Positions 11,806 to 25,999 are shown, counted from the stretch's first letter. The stretch: 64,000 nucleotides of DNA from Atrichornis clamosus (GCA_013400975.1 WBMZ01003461.1:124001-188000), one strand, 5' to 3'. Numbers and translations: made by a program. Notes: generated from the letters alone by a model not told the origin.

Positions 11806-14800
11806 GCTATTATTAATACTATCAGAAAGACAAAATTTACATGCTAATATAATTCTTTTGATCTTCAATTATTTGTAAGTTTGTAGTTAAAAAAATTTAA
11901 ACAGTGAAGTCCTCAAGGCAACTGCTAAGTGTTCAGTACAAAATATGGGTGATAATTTCCCTTGGAGCTTGTGTGGGTGTAATAACACCAGGAAATGTTT
12001 TATAAACTCTCACATGATATCAGCTATTCATGCCTTGATCTTAAATAGTGCTGTAAGAATTATTAGTATTACTTTTATTCATCATCAATCTAGGAGAAGA
12101 ATCAGATGGACAGGAGAAAAAAGATGTGTCTTTAAACAACAATACAGTACACAATGTGGTCTCTCATATGCCCAGAGCTGCTACAACCTAACAATATCTA
12201 AAACCTTGTGACACAGATCTTTAATGATTTAATATTTCTGCCTTGTCTAGAAAGTACTTAGGAGTTTTTCTTCTTCCTCTAGTGGATTAAGAAAACACCT
12301 TAAAGCTTTATTCTGTCCTCAATTTTCAGAGTAATGCTAGATTAACAGTGTTTTCCAAATGCACCCTCCATGATTACCTAGATCAGAAGCCTTGGTTGTT
12401 AAAGACCCTTAAAGACTTTTGCTGCTGTAACTGGTAAGAAGGCAGACTCACTAAGCTGCTAAACTGTCTTCTACTTACCATCAAGTCTCAGCAATTGTGA
12501 CCTTACAGCTTCACATTATGGCTGGTTGCACTGAATTTGGTGAGACCCATGGAAACTCACTTATCCGTGGTGGTCTGGCCACTGCCCTTATTTCAACTAC
12601 AGACAGATTTAATCACATGCTACGTGTTTTTGCACACAGACCGTGTGCCTTGGGGTGCCTGGGCATGTCTGTAGGCTATAGCTTGCAACACCCACCACTG
12701 GCACAAGCAGACACAGGGAGCAGAGCTGGCACAGAGCAGAGCTGGGGCAGACGGATGCCTGGCAGCCAGGGCTTATGGAAGACAGACTGCCAGCTTGCTC
12801 CTGCAATCTGACTGCCCCAGTGGGTCCAGAAAGCTTGTACTGAGCTGGATCTCTTCTGGAAATTCAAATTTTATTCACCTGTATTTCCTAAAGCTGGCAG
12901 GGACTTAACTGTCTCACACTCTGCACAGCTCAGCCCTGAAAATATGACAATTGAACACATTTTTCAGACTTTAATATGCCAAATTTTTGGTAATGCTTGA
13001 ACTGAATTAGAGGGTTTTATGCCTCTTGGTAAGGCCCACAAGTAAGTGTGATGCTAATGCTGGGCAAAAGTTTTAGTAGAAGAGACCATTCATATGGAAT
13101 TTTTACAGAGTATAAATTCAGTATTTTTACAGCCATGGTATATTTATGGAAGACTTTGACAGCAGTTCTGCAGTCAGGGGTCTTACTAGAATTATTTCTT
13201 TTATTCCCAGTGCTGCTGTCACTGCTTGACTAAACAACTCTGTCATCTTCAGACTTTAATCCTTGGATTATTTATTTATCATTTCTGCAAGCATGGTAAA
13301 AAATCACACTTTTTTCTGAAATATTATTAATTAATTTATTGCTCAGAAATTGTTTCTATCAGCCACTGAAGTTCTTCCATATGTTTAGCTGTAAATGCAG
13401 AGAAGTATCATCTCATATTTTTCCATAATTATATCTCAGCTTTAACTGGTATTGACTAAGAATGGGAGGACAAAATTATGTGGATGAGGTATAGTGTACA
13501 GTGTACTGTACTTGTCTCTTATTGTTCTAATGAGTACACATTTTCAGAAACATAACTTCATGAATATTCATGGTACAAAATTTCTCTAACAAGAAAGTAC
13601 ATACTAAGTTTCTATTTCCATTTCTATGTAGTTTGTTTTCAGCCTTTTATTCCTAGAAGTACTAGGAGTGAATGAAAAAGTAGGCATAGATTCTAGGAAC
13701 TGACCCACACACTTTCTGTTGAGATAGCCCTAGGATTACACTAGAGTAATAAAGTCAAAAAAGTGAGAATCAACAGAAAAATTTGCAAGTTGGTTATAAT
13801 TTCCATCAGAGAGCCAATGGGGAGTTTATCCAGGCCCAAAGCAGTAAACAGCATACAGCTTGTAAGCAAAGTGTGTTTGCAATTGAGAGCAGAGCCCCTC
13901 ATTCATCGCCCTGCTCAGCTCCCTTGCTGACAGTGTGGCTGTCAGAATGCTTCGACTCAAGAGGCTTGATGTGATTTGCACATCTTGGCAGTATCTACAA
14001 GGCACCTTCTGGCAGCAGGATGAGCAGACCTCTCCAAGAGAGAAAACTGCTGACACAAGAGAGATGAGCTGAAGAGTTGCACACGATCCTTTTCTGAGCC
14101 TTCAGCATATTTATTTTCTGTTTCCTTTTAGTAAGAACTTAATTCAAACTGAACCCGTTTGTTCATTTCTAACTCCCTGCCTATTTCTCTCTGCCTCCAT
14201 ACGCTCCTCATGTGTCAGCTTCATTCTTTATGGATCAGCTTTGAATTGCCTACCTTTACAACCCAACGTCTATGACTGGGTACTTGCTATGCAAGAATTT
14301 CAGTGTTGAAATTTGGGCTTTCAAAGTCCTTAACATAGATTCTAGTCCTGTAGTAGCAAAACTTCAAGCACAAGTGTATCTTCAGAAATACTGCCATTCA
14401 AAAGTCAATAGAAACATGTTTCTACTGTGTTTCATCTGATTCTGCACACAAAATTCCATATGCAGGTTTTTAGGTCCAAGAAGAGGTCATTCTAGGTTTA
14501 TCATTATGCTACGTTTTGCTGTGAAAGGGCATTTTCATGCATTGATTTAATGAAATGGCATTTTTTTAGAGAAAAGATCTGACACTTACTCTGACTCCCA
14601 GGTCAGCTATGGGTCACCAATGTCATGTTGTAGTGAGCGAGGCAAACACCACAAGGTAATGTATAGCTGAGGGTATAATCTATGTAGCATGTGAAAGAAT
14701 CCTACTCTGTTCAGCACGTGTTGGGCTTTTAGTGAAAAAGAGTACTCATTGCTGAATGTCCAAATTTAAGGAACACATGGGTTAGTTGTACACAGCCTAG

Positions 14801-17800
14801 GCAAGATCTCTGAGAGGTGAGTGTCTTAGGGGGTGTATTTTTGTCACGAGTGCATGAATGGAAGGGAAAAGAGAGGAAATGGTGTGAGAACAATCTTTTA
14901 GTATATGAGGGGCTGCAGTAAATAGGAAGAGAATAACTGGGTTTTAATAACAGGTTTCAGTCCTGTCTCTGCTAAGCTCAGGACAAAATATGTTGGGCTT
15001 TAATTGGAAGGGAGGAGACTTGGCTTACATATTAAGCCTTTCTGCTAGCAAGGATAACAAAGCACTGGAGTATGCAGCCTGGGAAGGTGGAGGAATCCCC
15101 ACCATGAGAAGTACTCAGCAGCCAAATGGGAACAAATGCCCTAAGGATAGTAGATCCTGGCTTCGAGGCAGTGGGTGGATCTTCTAGATTTGTGAGTCTG
15201 TAACCATATCTCTAATTGTATTAGATGGTAGAAATTGAGAGTTGGAACAAGTGGCAACCTTAAGAAATTAACTGTATTTTTGTGAATGGTACAACAGTGA
15301 TAATATTCACAAAGAACTTATTAGACTGTATAATTCTTGTTTTCATACCAAACTCGTAGCAAAGGGACAGGAATAAGAGACTCATTCCTTTGTTTTGATT
15401 TGCTATGTATTCCTCACACTCCACTGCCTATTCCTTTGTGCATATATGTATATAATTAGCGACATGCAAAAAAGTAGTTTTGTCTTTTTTCTCCACCTTA
15501 AAAAAAGAATTAACACAGATGAAATAATTAGACATTTTGGCTGCTGTAGTATTTACAGAGTAGGACTTCCGCAAAGTCAACAACCTATGACTAATGTGGG
15601 AGAGACCCAGTGACAAAGATCTCTCCATGAGAAGAAAGCCTTTGCTGGAGGAAGCAATGAGTGTTTAATTCATGGTTAGATAAATCAAGGAAGTTATTTT
15701 CTGCAATTAAAGAATTGAACTAATTTGCACTTAACAGAGAAGGTCTGGAGAAATAGTGTAGCTGTTTGTGTTTCCACACGATATCTACTGCACTGTGTTT
15801 GGAGAAATGGAAGAAAAAGCCTAACACAAAAGAGTTCTGTTATATATTTTTGATGGCAAGCACATCTACTCATTTGAATGGAGACTGCTATACCTAGAGT
15901 AGATGTTGTGTGCAATCGCTTGGCAGCCACATCCTCCACACTCTCATTTTCTTGTGTTCCATGGTCTGCTTCCTTTCATCTCCAAAAAGTAACACTGGGG
16001 CCTTTCTCTTCTAGCTCAATACCTCTATTTCCTTTTTTTTATATCTTCTTTGGATGTGTCAATTTAACAACCAAACTTCACACCGTTTTCAGCAAAGCCA
16101 TTACATGCATGACCAGACAAACATAATATAGTGGTGTGAAGGACACTCCAGTTGTATTATGAATTTGCCCAAGCATGCCTTCACACCTTTTTGGATGAAA
16201 AATGCTCACATTTCCAAATAAAACCTGTATGCCAACAAATGAGGAAATGGAAAAAATACTGCAATAATGCTGATTGCGTGAAAAAAATATATTAGAGAAA
16301 CCGACACCCACCTTCAAAACAGTTTTTCCCTTTTTGCTTCTTGCTTGCCTGAAGGTAGCCAGTAGGGCAAGCAATAAATGCATCCTCTTATATTCTTTCT
16401 CTAATATTGTGCACACCTCCCTTAATCATTTTGGATAAGAACTGCTGAGGACCTTACACAAAGGAGAGAAACAGAATTCCTCCAGCACTTTAGGGTTGGA
16501 TCAGGAGTGTATTTTTGAAGGAAATCTCCAACCATCCCTATTTATTGCTTTGAATTGCGGAGATTTGGCCTTGATTTTCAAGACACATAGTCAAAGGCTG
16601 TACCCAGGTGTAACCATGCATGTGTTCATGGGTTCTCTATGTCAGCTTCAATTCTACTATTAAGCTGAAAGTAGCTGTTATCTTTAAAATCTGTATATTA
16701 TACTCATCTCACAAGTGGTTATCTGCCATTGTATTTTGATGGACGTTAATTAATGTGTAATTTGTTTTGTGGCAAAAATATAGTTAAGTTCATATGTGAC
16801 AATAACATCTCCTTTCAACTAGCAAAGTCTCTTCTTTCTATCGTATCATTTTTCCTGAATCCCAAACATAATTGCAGATAGTTGAAGTGCCATGTCTCCA
16901 TTTTCTAGTGCCAGTTACTACTTCTGAAAATACTGACCTCCAGTGAGTATCAGGAGAAGACCCGCTCACTTCTTATTGCAAGTATGCATGGATTGACACA
17001 TCCATGCCAAGCATTTTTACAGTTGTTGCTGTTGCGTTTCTCAATGTACCACTTCCTACTGGGGACTCACTCTCTAGTTAACAAACACCGATTAATGAGC
17101 TGACTGGAGGGGTGATACCAAAACAAAACCCAAGTGAGGTAATCAGCTGGGGGGAAGGTTTTGCTGGGTCTGCCTGTGAAGAGGTAGGAGGCCCAGAGCT
17201 GAGCCATTAGTGCATTCTGAGCAAGCTGGACTGTACCACTATGGCCAGTTCTCAAGATTTTGTTGGCAACCTCACAACCGATCTACATTTATGACAAATT
17301 CTGCAGTAATTAAATTAATGAGACTCAGATTTCATTATAAGGAAGGAAATTTTCTAGTCCTCAAGGCTGCAGGGAAAGATGAATGAAGCCATGTAAAACA
17401 GGCATATAGAAACTCAAATCCAGGAGTGCACAATATCTGTTTTCTTAATTAAGGCAAAAATTAACTGAATGTTTAAGAAATTGCATGATCTGGGGATTTT
17501 TTTTCAGTACTTGGGAAATCAAAATTCTCTCAGTCACATAAATAAAAATTTTCGTGAAAAGGTCATGCTGTGCCTCTTAAATAGTGAAAGATTGTCTTTG
17601 TTATGACATTGGGTTTGTATTTATGTATTTTTTAATATATGCAAAAACTGTAGACATAGATCTAAGGGGTGCTTTTATACAGATATATAAAATTATATAT
17701 TTAATCAATAGACAGTATATGTGCATAATTTAATGAAGAAAGCCAAGATGGCATTTTACTGTCTTCCTCCTTCTGATAAGCAGGGTTTAGTTGTCTGTCT

Positions 17801-20800
17801 TACACTATAAGGCTTAAATGAATTAATAGAATAGCAATGTTTAGTTGTTTCAAGTTCATTCACCTGCAAGATGTTTAGAGGAAAGTTGCCATTAAGCTGC
17901 AGAGAAGTTGTCTTCATTAACATATAACCAAAAATGCAGATTGTTATTTTAATGGAAACTAAAAACAGCATGCCCCTTCTGTGATACCTGTTCTTTCTTT
18001 CGTACTTACATACTATACTTTTCTTTGTACCTTTTCATAAAGCTTTCTAAAGATCATCTATTTTTCACATTCTATTTTGGCTCACTGACTTAATCAAATG
18101 TTTAACGACCACAAAGAAGTGACAGACAGCTGAATACATGATGCCTTTCTCACATAGCAGGGTGGGGATTATGCCACACAGGTGACTTGATGACAGACTG
18201 TACCAAGCAGTGGGTTGCACATCTTGTCTGTTTTTCAAGAGAGAAGTGAGCACTTTACAGCAAGCTGCCTTGCTTAGGGTAGAAGAAAGTTTTGTAATAT
18301 GGTTTGGCTGACAGGAGGGGTGAAGAAGGAAAGCTACTGCATTAAAATACTTGACTTAATTGCAAAAATACCAAGTTGGATTATGTAGGAGGCACCTGAG
18401 GAAGCAGGTACAATGAAAGCAATTTTAATGAACATTTCCCCAAAGCAATGTGCTTCTATTTTGTTCAAGACAAATTAGTTTGGCATGGTGCTTGGCGTAT
18501 TCTACCTTTTTGGCATTAAAATCATGCAGATTAGAGAATGGATATAAAAAGTTTGCTCTCTGCAGATTTTTTTGGTAGCAATTCTCTGTTTATTGAAGCT
18601 GAAGGTGTGCTTCATATACTGAAAACATTTTTCAGAAACTTTAGGGTTCATGAAAACCCTAAGGGTTTGTATCTTATGAACAACATCTTTAAGGTCTAGA
18701 TGTACCTTAGCCTTCAGAAATGGATGCATGTGAAAATAGCATCATATCTATTCTGCTGGCTGAAAAAAGTGAATTACTTACTCAAGCTCAAAAAGCAGAG
18801 CAGTAACAGACCCAGGAACCAAGTGGCAGGTGACCTCAGTTTTAAACAGTAATTCTGTTAAAAATTATAACATACATAAAAAGACACAAAATTTCTAAGA
18901 CACTTAAATTTCTAAGAGATGGCAGTAATGCTATGGTTTTAAATATAGAATTAAACCCTCTGTGCACTAAATCAGTGCCACCTGAAATTTTGACCTTGGG
19001 AACTTGTGCCACGTACTTACAGTGCTGAGCTGATTGCCAGTGCCTGGTTACCAGGGCCCAGAACCGTCTCCACCTGGAGCAAGGATAGGTGCAGTTTCTT
19101 GTGTCTCAGGTCATGCCTAACCACTGAACTACCGGGTGTTCTTCGGTGGGGGCCACCTTCTTTTGCCAAAGGTGTGTCACTTCTTTTAAGTTTATAAATC
19201 TTTGTTTGTCAGGAGAGGATCAGAATGACACTTTGATCCAATGGGTAACATACTGACCATGAAGGCATGGGTCTAAATTCTTATTTTGGGAATATTTAAA
19301 TATTTCATGCAAAGCAGAGAAGCTTCAGTACTGTTTTCTTAGTAGATGTAGAAAAGAATCAGAGAGTCAGTTTCTTAAGAAGCCGGTCCTTCCCCCCAGC
19401 AGTATTGAGTGAAATTAAAGCAAGAGGAACTGAAAATGCAATGGGAATTAAAATCTGATTGCTACATCAGTCTAAATAATCTCTTTGGTTTGGCTGTAAT
19501 GGACAAATTATTTTACTTAACATTTAACACATGAAAGAAAGCAAAAACACATCATTGCTGTTTCTTTCAACAGCTGGTAGCTGTTTCTTTCAACACTATG
19601 ACTGAAAATGCCTTTTCTGTTACCATGTTACATGCAAGACTCTTGCTTAACTAAATAAAAGAATCATAGCCTCAACACTGACATGCAGTTAAGAAAAAAA
19701 TAACATGGTTATTCCATGTTTTTCAAAGCTTTCAGCTCTTTCTGAAGAGTTCCCATGCTAAAAGCAGTTATCTTTTTGTAAGACAGAAAGGGGATCTTTT
19801 ACATTTTTACTTATATTGAAGAAATACATTAAATTTGTTCCAACTCAGCTTTCTCCGTCACTTCACCCAATAATAGTCACATTGGATGTATCTTATATGC
19901 TGAGTTTATGCTCTGAGGCACAGTCTGTCTGTGAATTTTCTCTCTGACTGATAAATTTTGGAAGTAAATCCTTCCCCAGCACTCTCTCCATGAAAGAATG
20001 ATTAAACAGGAATAGAAGTTGAGGGCGGTAGAGTCTTATTTTATTGCATGTACCAATGTATGCTCAGTATTGAACAAATGCCAAAATAAAAAATTAAATT
20101 CCTACCTTTTAAAAAAGTGAGCAAACCACTGAACTACACTTCAGTAATAATCAGAGCAAACAAAACATTATATTTTGAACAAATAAGAACTATTATTCCA
20201 TCAGAATAAGGTATGAACATCCAGCTGCAGAGCGTTCTTTAGGGAAGCAGTGTTCCATTGCACCATCCCTGGGGAGATTCCATGGGACACAGAAAGCATG
20301 AAATGTTTAACTCAGAGATATCCACAGTCAAATAGCTCTGCTCCTTTACCAGGTCCAGAAGATTTAAAACTGGGCTGTGTAACAGATGGACTCTTTAGTG
20401 ATGTAAAAAAAAATTAAATGAGTCAATACATTTCTGGTATTTCTATGGCTCATTCTGGAAAAATCAGCCAAAATTTTAGCCAAACTAATGTTACAGAGGC
20501 ACAAAACAGGCAATTTAGGAATCTAGGAAGTCCCTTTATTTTAACTGTGCACGTGAAGCACCACTCTGGTGTGTTTCTGTAAAGTCAATTAAGTATAATA
20601 TTCCCTAGTAAAATTCCCTAGTAAAATATTAATGTTGCACTGCAAGTTAGTTAGATTATGCAGTGGATGTGCTCCACTGCCAGGCTCTCATCTTTCTGAG
20701 ATCCAGACGACGAGTGTTCCTGCATGTTTGGGATAGTTGAAGGGTCTTTCACCTGTCCTTGGCTTGAGCCCAAGACCCAGATGCCCTGTACCTACCTCGG

Positions 20801-20977
20801 GGCCATGTTCTCAGAGCTGTGTTTCCAGTCAGGAAAAGGCTGTATTTTTGGCTACACTTTGTACTAGGACTTGATTTCTAAAAAGGTTTTAAAAAATAGC
20901 TAAATTATAAATAGGTGCTAGAAGTGCGCTCCAGATGTGATTAGGACTGTATGGTGACTGTTAAAAGTGCACAGCCA
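11806..20977. other. Single-copy noncoding DNA
   Basis: AT-rich sequence without a recognised gene or interspersed repeat. Open frames do not exceed 112 codons (minus, 16,078-16,416) and often overlap one another on opposite strands. Small direct repeats are visible: gctgtttctttcaaca at 19,558-19,573 and 19,580-19,595, and ttccctagtaaaa at 20,601 and 20,614. A hairpin with an 8 bp stem lies at 18,641-18,662. Confidence 0.55.
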
Positions 20978-21042
20978 AAAGGGTGGCGGGACCAGATGAT
21001 CTTTGGAGGTCCCTTCCAACCCCAGTGATTCTGCCATTCTGC
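20978..21042 (+). mobile_element. CR1 LINE, clipped 3' end fragment
   Basis: The stretch around 20,990-21,032 (…ccagatgatctttggaggtc… followed by …ccttccaaccccagtgattc…) matches the conserved 3' untranslated end of CR1, the main LINE family of birds. Orientation is plus. Upstream sequence is not recognisable, so this is a severely 5'-truncated or decayed copy. Truncation at the 5' side is normal for CR1 because reverse transcription starts at the 3' end. The left boundary is approximate. Confidence 0.8.
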
Positions 21043-21689
21043 ATTGTAGAGGACGTGTATGGGGAACATACAGAGAGGTAAAAATCAAAATCAGATTAAA
21101 AATCATGTCTAAGAGATCAGATAGAAATTCACTTCACTGCTTCCAGGATACAGGAACATGCATCATGTTCAAAATAGGTAAATGGTTTGGATATTCGTGG
21201 AATTAATCTGAATTATTTGCACTGCACCATAAATTATCGCTTAATGATGTGTAAAGGAAGTATCATTAGGTTGATTACAATATAATCAAAATAAGAATTT
21301 GCCTCTTCTGTCAGGGTTGCTGAAAATGATTTACTTAATAAAATAATTAGAATCTTAAATTTATTGCAGGAAGGTAAGAATTGCAGTAAATAATGCAAAT
21401 AACCATACATTTGTTATATTATATTGGCATGTAATTAATCATACATTGACATATCTACTGTATTCTATATGCATAGTTGATTTACCATGATGATTGCCCT
21501 CCTGATTTTTTAATTTAATCATGAAATTGCATTTAGCAAACAGATCTTTTTGAAACAGAAGTATTATAATTGGTTACTTGGCATTTTAAAAAATGTATAC
21601 TTGAATTGGTTTTTTCAGGATTCATTTCTGCAAAGCACTATACAATCATTTCACTGAAGTTCATTGCAGAGTTTTGTGAAAGGACATCC
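21043..21689. other. AT-rich single-copy noncoding DNA
   Basis: No gene or repeat recognised. The interval is rich in A and T with several ATTA/TAAT-type words, which fits either neutral AT-rich DNA or a flank of the conserved-like block that follows. Confidence 0.5.
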
Positions 21690-22030
21690 TTTTTTCCAGG
21701 TAGCTATTGCATTGGGATCAATATACAATAGTTAAATTGCAAAAGTGTTTGGCATTTGATAGATGGCAATTATATGCTACAAAATCTTTCAGATCACACC
21801 AATCGAAAAGCTTTGCTTTTCAGCTATTACAGATATATTTTGAAGGATCGATGGCCACACTGCTTTTTTTTATTTTGGCCTTGTTTGAGCGAAGATTATA
21901 AACACTGCGTTTCCACCTTAATCGAAGAGTGTCTGATTCTGTCCTTTTTAAATTTAATGCCCTATGACAGAGATAATTGCCTTTCTCTTAGTAACCTGGG
22001 TTTAATTGAGCAAGCTGGCTGAAGAACAAA
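21690..22030. promoter_or_regulatory. Candidate conserved noncoding element
   Basis: This interval has the feel of a vertebrate conserved noncoding element. It lacks low-complexity tracts, carries several TAAT/AATTG-type words and contains well-structured stretches around 21,920-21,945 and 21,962-22,015. It also keeps two overlapping open frames of 64 and 88 codons with no recognisable domain. The call is inference from composition only, because conservation cannot be measured from a single sequence. A short unrecognised exon is the alternative. Confidence 0.25.
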
Positions 22031-24875
22031 TGAGTGTCTTAAAGGAAATACATTCTGTTAATTTATAAAATTTGAGAATGCTTAAATATACTTGGATGTG
22101 TAAATGTGGTTTTGTGTGCAAAATTATAACCTATGTAATATTCATACTTGTTTTCTGACCTTCCCTTTGTATGTATTACCTTTCAAAACTGAAGACTTTT
22201 AGAGGACTTGAATACCACAGAGCTTATTGTCTGCTAGAGAATTGATGATGACCAAAATTCAGGCAGTAGAAGTGTATTTATAAGCTATTTGTGATAAAGG
22301 GCCACAATATTTTATGAAGTGTCTTGAGATGTGCACTTAGAGGATGTCTTGTGTCAGGGGTGTTGTAAAGGCCACCTTACTCTTTCACTTGGTAATCGGA
22401 TTCAATCAAGTGTCCTGCCAGGCCTCTGTACAGGAAACACAATTCCTCAGCCTCATCTCTACCTGATGTGTGAGGGATAATAACACTGATGACCTGGTCC
22501 TGTCCATCAGCATTGTAATAGACTTTCTGCCAGCAGGAAGATAAATGAGCATATGAAACACAACTTAGCGCTTTAGGCTGATCTCAGAAACGTTTGATTT
22601 TTTTATCCTGTGTCTGGCTGGATTTTAGCTAAGGCGATGTTACAAAATTACTTCATTCAGCTTCTTGGCTTAGAAATCAGCCTAAAATCAATAGAGGGGA
22701 ACAGTGACTCAATATGAACAATTATGACCATGTGTGTGCTGTTACCCCCATCCTTTCCAGGGAGCAGCTCTGTGATCAGGAAGCCCTGTGTCAGCAAAGA
22801 GCTTCAAGGTGAACACCTCCCAGCTTAGCAGTGAGACACATGTGCCAGCCCCAAACCTGACACTGTTGGAGGGTATGCAAGGGTTCTGCAGGAAAGTGAA
22901 GTATTTGCTGTCTGGTTGATAGACGGACTCAATGCTTAGGGAATACAAATTTTAAGAAATTTTCAAAGCAGAAGGCTTGCTTCTGTTCTGCTTCAAATGT
23001 TAATGTGTCCAGAGTCTACCACTCTTACACACCTGCACCCTCACATATGGGCATGCTTTATATAGATATATGAAAATGTATGCAGCTATGCATATACCCA
23101 TTCACTGCAGGGAAGGTGTATGCAAATTAATCCATAACTTAAGAGTTTAGTAACTTCTTTCCAATTAAGTAGGTTAGAGAAACATGTGTTTTCTTGGCAG
23201 AAAGATGAAACTTTATTTTGCTTTCAAAGTGTAACTTTGACCTCAGTCTTTAGCATAATTTAGCATTTTAATATTAATACTTAAAATTTTCCTACCAAAA
23301 AAGTAGATATATTACAATTATTGTCAATACCTAGCATTGCAGAATCCTAGCAAGAGACATAGATCCGATGAGATGAATATATGTCTGGAAAAAAAATCAT
23401 GCAAACAAAGTTCACGCATTGTTATAGCTTACTAAGTGCAGGCAGTCATATAGCTGATGTGTGCCTGGAGATAACAGATCTGCAGAGTATCTTACAGACA
23501 CAAGATTAATGATTTTGGTATTAGACAGGTCAAAATACCTGAGGAATTCTGATTAACCAATCTAAAAGTATACTGCCATATGCTGGGCCAAGATAAAGCT
23601 GAGGAATTGATTTAGGATATATCTTTACTCTATGGCTTTCTCATAAGTCTAAGATAAATCTTTACCTGATGGGGGCATAAAGAACACACACTTGTCTGCC
23701 ACATCAGTATGACAAATATCCATATGATTAACAGAACAGAAGTTATAATCTCTGCAAACTGTGAAATCCTTAAAGCAACAGCTACAAACCTGGGGCTAGG
23801 TCCCTGTAAGGGTTGAATATTCTTTAAAATAAGCAAAATTGGCAGTTTCCTGGAGGAGTTGTGATTACTCTGTGCCTGCCAAAGAGGTGATAAATGAATC
23901 TTGGTCCTGGATCCCAGAGGTGCAGTTCCTCTCTCATGCCATCAGAAGGGTTGTCAAGGGAGTGCTCACAGCTTCCCTACCTTTGGTCCTCACAACAATA
24001 TGAAGGGATCATAGCCAGAAAGGGGGAAGTTAGGGAAGCACAGACTTTTTGTCTTCTGTCGGGTATCAACAAGAGCTGAAACTATAGGATAAGGATGCTA
24101 AATTCTTTCGTTGGCAGCAGATATGATTTGAAAATAATGAGGACCCAGTATGGAAACTGTCCTTGCCATAATGTGTGTCAAATTATTATTGTAACTACTG
24201 CCATTACTCACACCTGAGTAAAAGAAGAAACTCTTTTTATCTGTAAAATAGCAAATAGCTTTTCCTCTGACATTTTGTATTTAGTTTGATTACAGGCATT
24301 GCAAGCATCCTTTCATACATCCCTCAGATTCAGCTTGCAAAGGCACCAGCCCCGTGATTGTTACTTTTCTCTTTCATCCTTCCCTGCCTGTCCTTCCCCG
24401 GTTTTATCCTCAAACAGAGACTAATAAGAAATGTTTCTACAGTAGTTTTCAATGTTTCTTCCAGCATTTGATGGATCTGGAAAAGATCTCAGTGAGAGTC
24501 TTCTGCCCTGTCACCCTCAGCAATACTGAGGATAAAGGAGAGAAGTACACTGTGGCCCAGATTCAATACAACACCTGTGCTCCTAACTTCTATTTAGCTG
24601 CCTAATTTATTTTAGGAAAAATATTAAAGCTTAAGTGCTTTGTTGAGATCCAGTATTCAGATGCTGAGAATTCAGCCATTTCAGTATCACCCCAGAGACT
24701 CTAAATATGGGATACATGGTCTCTCAGTCCTCTCTGTATGCATGCAGTTCAATCTGGCCTCCGTATTAACAACTGATTGTCTCATTTTCTGTGCAGTGGT
24801 CCATACGCTTCCTATTTCCCAGCCAGCATTCTTCTGCTGGTCCACGATTCCCACAATGAAGTGGGCTTATAAACT
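22031..24875. other. Single-copy noncoding DNA
   Basis: No gene recognised. Open frames are at most 83 codons (plus, 24,354-24,605) and lack known domains. The stretch about 24,555-24,610 (…gcccagattcaat… then …tttagctgcctaa…) vaguely resembles wording of ancient amniote repeats, but not enough to classify. Confidence 0.5.
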
Positions 24876-25100
24876 GGAAGGAAGGAAGAAAGGAAGAAAG
24901 GAAGGAAGGAAGGAAGGAAGGAAGGAAGGAAGGAAGGAAGGAAGGAAANNNNNNNNNNNNNNNNNNNNNNNNNNNNNNNNNNNNNNNNNNNNNNNNNNNN
25001 NNNNNNNNNNNNNNNNNNNNNNNNNNNNNNNNNNNNNNNNNNNNNNNNNNNNNNNNNNNNNNNNNNAAGGAAGGAAGGAAGGAAGGAAGGAAAGAGGGAA
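24876..25100 (+). repeat. GGAA tetranucleotide microsatellite interrupted by assembly gap
   Basis: The plus strand carries nearly pure GGAA repeats at 24,876-24,948 and 25,067-25,092, then a short impure purine tail. Between them lie 118 Ns. The left edge has variant units (gaaa), typical of an ageing repeat margin. The true length is unknown because the gap falls inside the array. Any open frame reading through it (Gly-Arg-Lys-Glu repeats on plus, Phe-Leu-Pro-Ser repeats on minus) is an artefact of the microsatellite. Confidence 0.98.
24949..25066. other. Assembly gap (118 N)
   Basis: Unresolved bases flanked on both sides by in-phase GGAA repeat, so the missing sequence is probably more of the same repeat. 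The number of Ns may be an estimate and not the true length. Confidence 0.99.
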
Positions 25101-25999
25101 ATCAGTTTGATTCTTTTTACATCTGTGCATCAAGGTCTCTAACAGTAGCAAACTAAAGTACATTAGTGCCAACATCAGCAGCCATGGAAGTGTCAGCTTC
25201 CAAGGATTCATTTTTCAGTGAGCACATGCTGCACTGAGCTTAGTGTGTTAACCCTTGTTCATAATAAGGTTGATAAAAAAATATGAGTACTCATGCCTAG
25301 TATAATGTATTTATTGACCTTATTTCTGACAGCTTTCTTCTGTAATTTTTCTTCATCAGAAAAATTCATTAAAATTGCTGAACCAAGGAAACTAACTGCA
25401 GGGAAAAGTTCAGATACAGAGCATTAATAAAAAATGACATTATTTTGGTTAAGAGTATGACTGATGAAAATGTCCACCAAATAAACCTATGAAATTCAGA
25501 CAAAATGTAGGAAAATAACCTAGCTGTGACCCGTGTTAGATCATGATAGTGTGTCTAACTATGCAAGGTGTTGACTATCTTCTGGTTAACCTGGGCCAAA
25601 TCCTGATTCTCTCCTCCAGGAAATTTCATTATATTTCAGCATATGGCAATTTAAAACTTTGAGACTATGGAAAATGTTATCCCATGGAAAAATAAGTAGG
25701 TTTATTTTTTAAAATCAAATGTATCAAGAATCTTGTGCTGTGTCTCCCAGGTAACGTGAGACAATCTCTGTATTGCTGTCATATCTTTTTCTTAAAACAT
25801 CCTGATGCATTATGCTGCAGGTTTATATTTATTTCCTTACTATGATGGCTAAAAGGCAATTCTAGTTTCTAATAGACAAGACTTGGAATTTCCCTCCTCT
25901 CCATAATTATGTTTCTCTGCAATTTTTCCAGACTAAATTATTTTTTAAAATTACTAATAACCATATTTTCCATGAGGTTTCACTGGAGCTTTCTACAGT
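25101..25999. other. Single-copy noncoding DNA
   Basis: AT-rich sequence with no recognised gene, repeat or RNA. The region downstream of about 25,600 may already belong to the degraded LINE-like segment that follows, but the match is too poor to claim. Confidence 0.5.

Noticed and set aside
18641..18662. Hairpin containing ttaggg and ccctaa, telomere-like
   Set aside because: Only one unit per arm and an 8 bp stem. This is not an interstitial telomeric repeat.
24555..24610. Possible ancient amniote repeat wording, also seen near 63,815-63,890
   Set aside because: The resemblance is a few words only, and I could not place either segment in a family.
24640..25211. Open frames of 156 and 114 codons with Gly-Arg-Lys-Glu or Phe-Leu-Pro-Ser repeats
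   Set aside because: They read through the GGAA microsatellite and the run of Ns. The tetranucleotide has few stops in these frames, so the length is an artefact.
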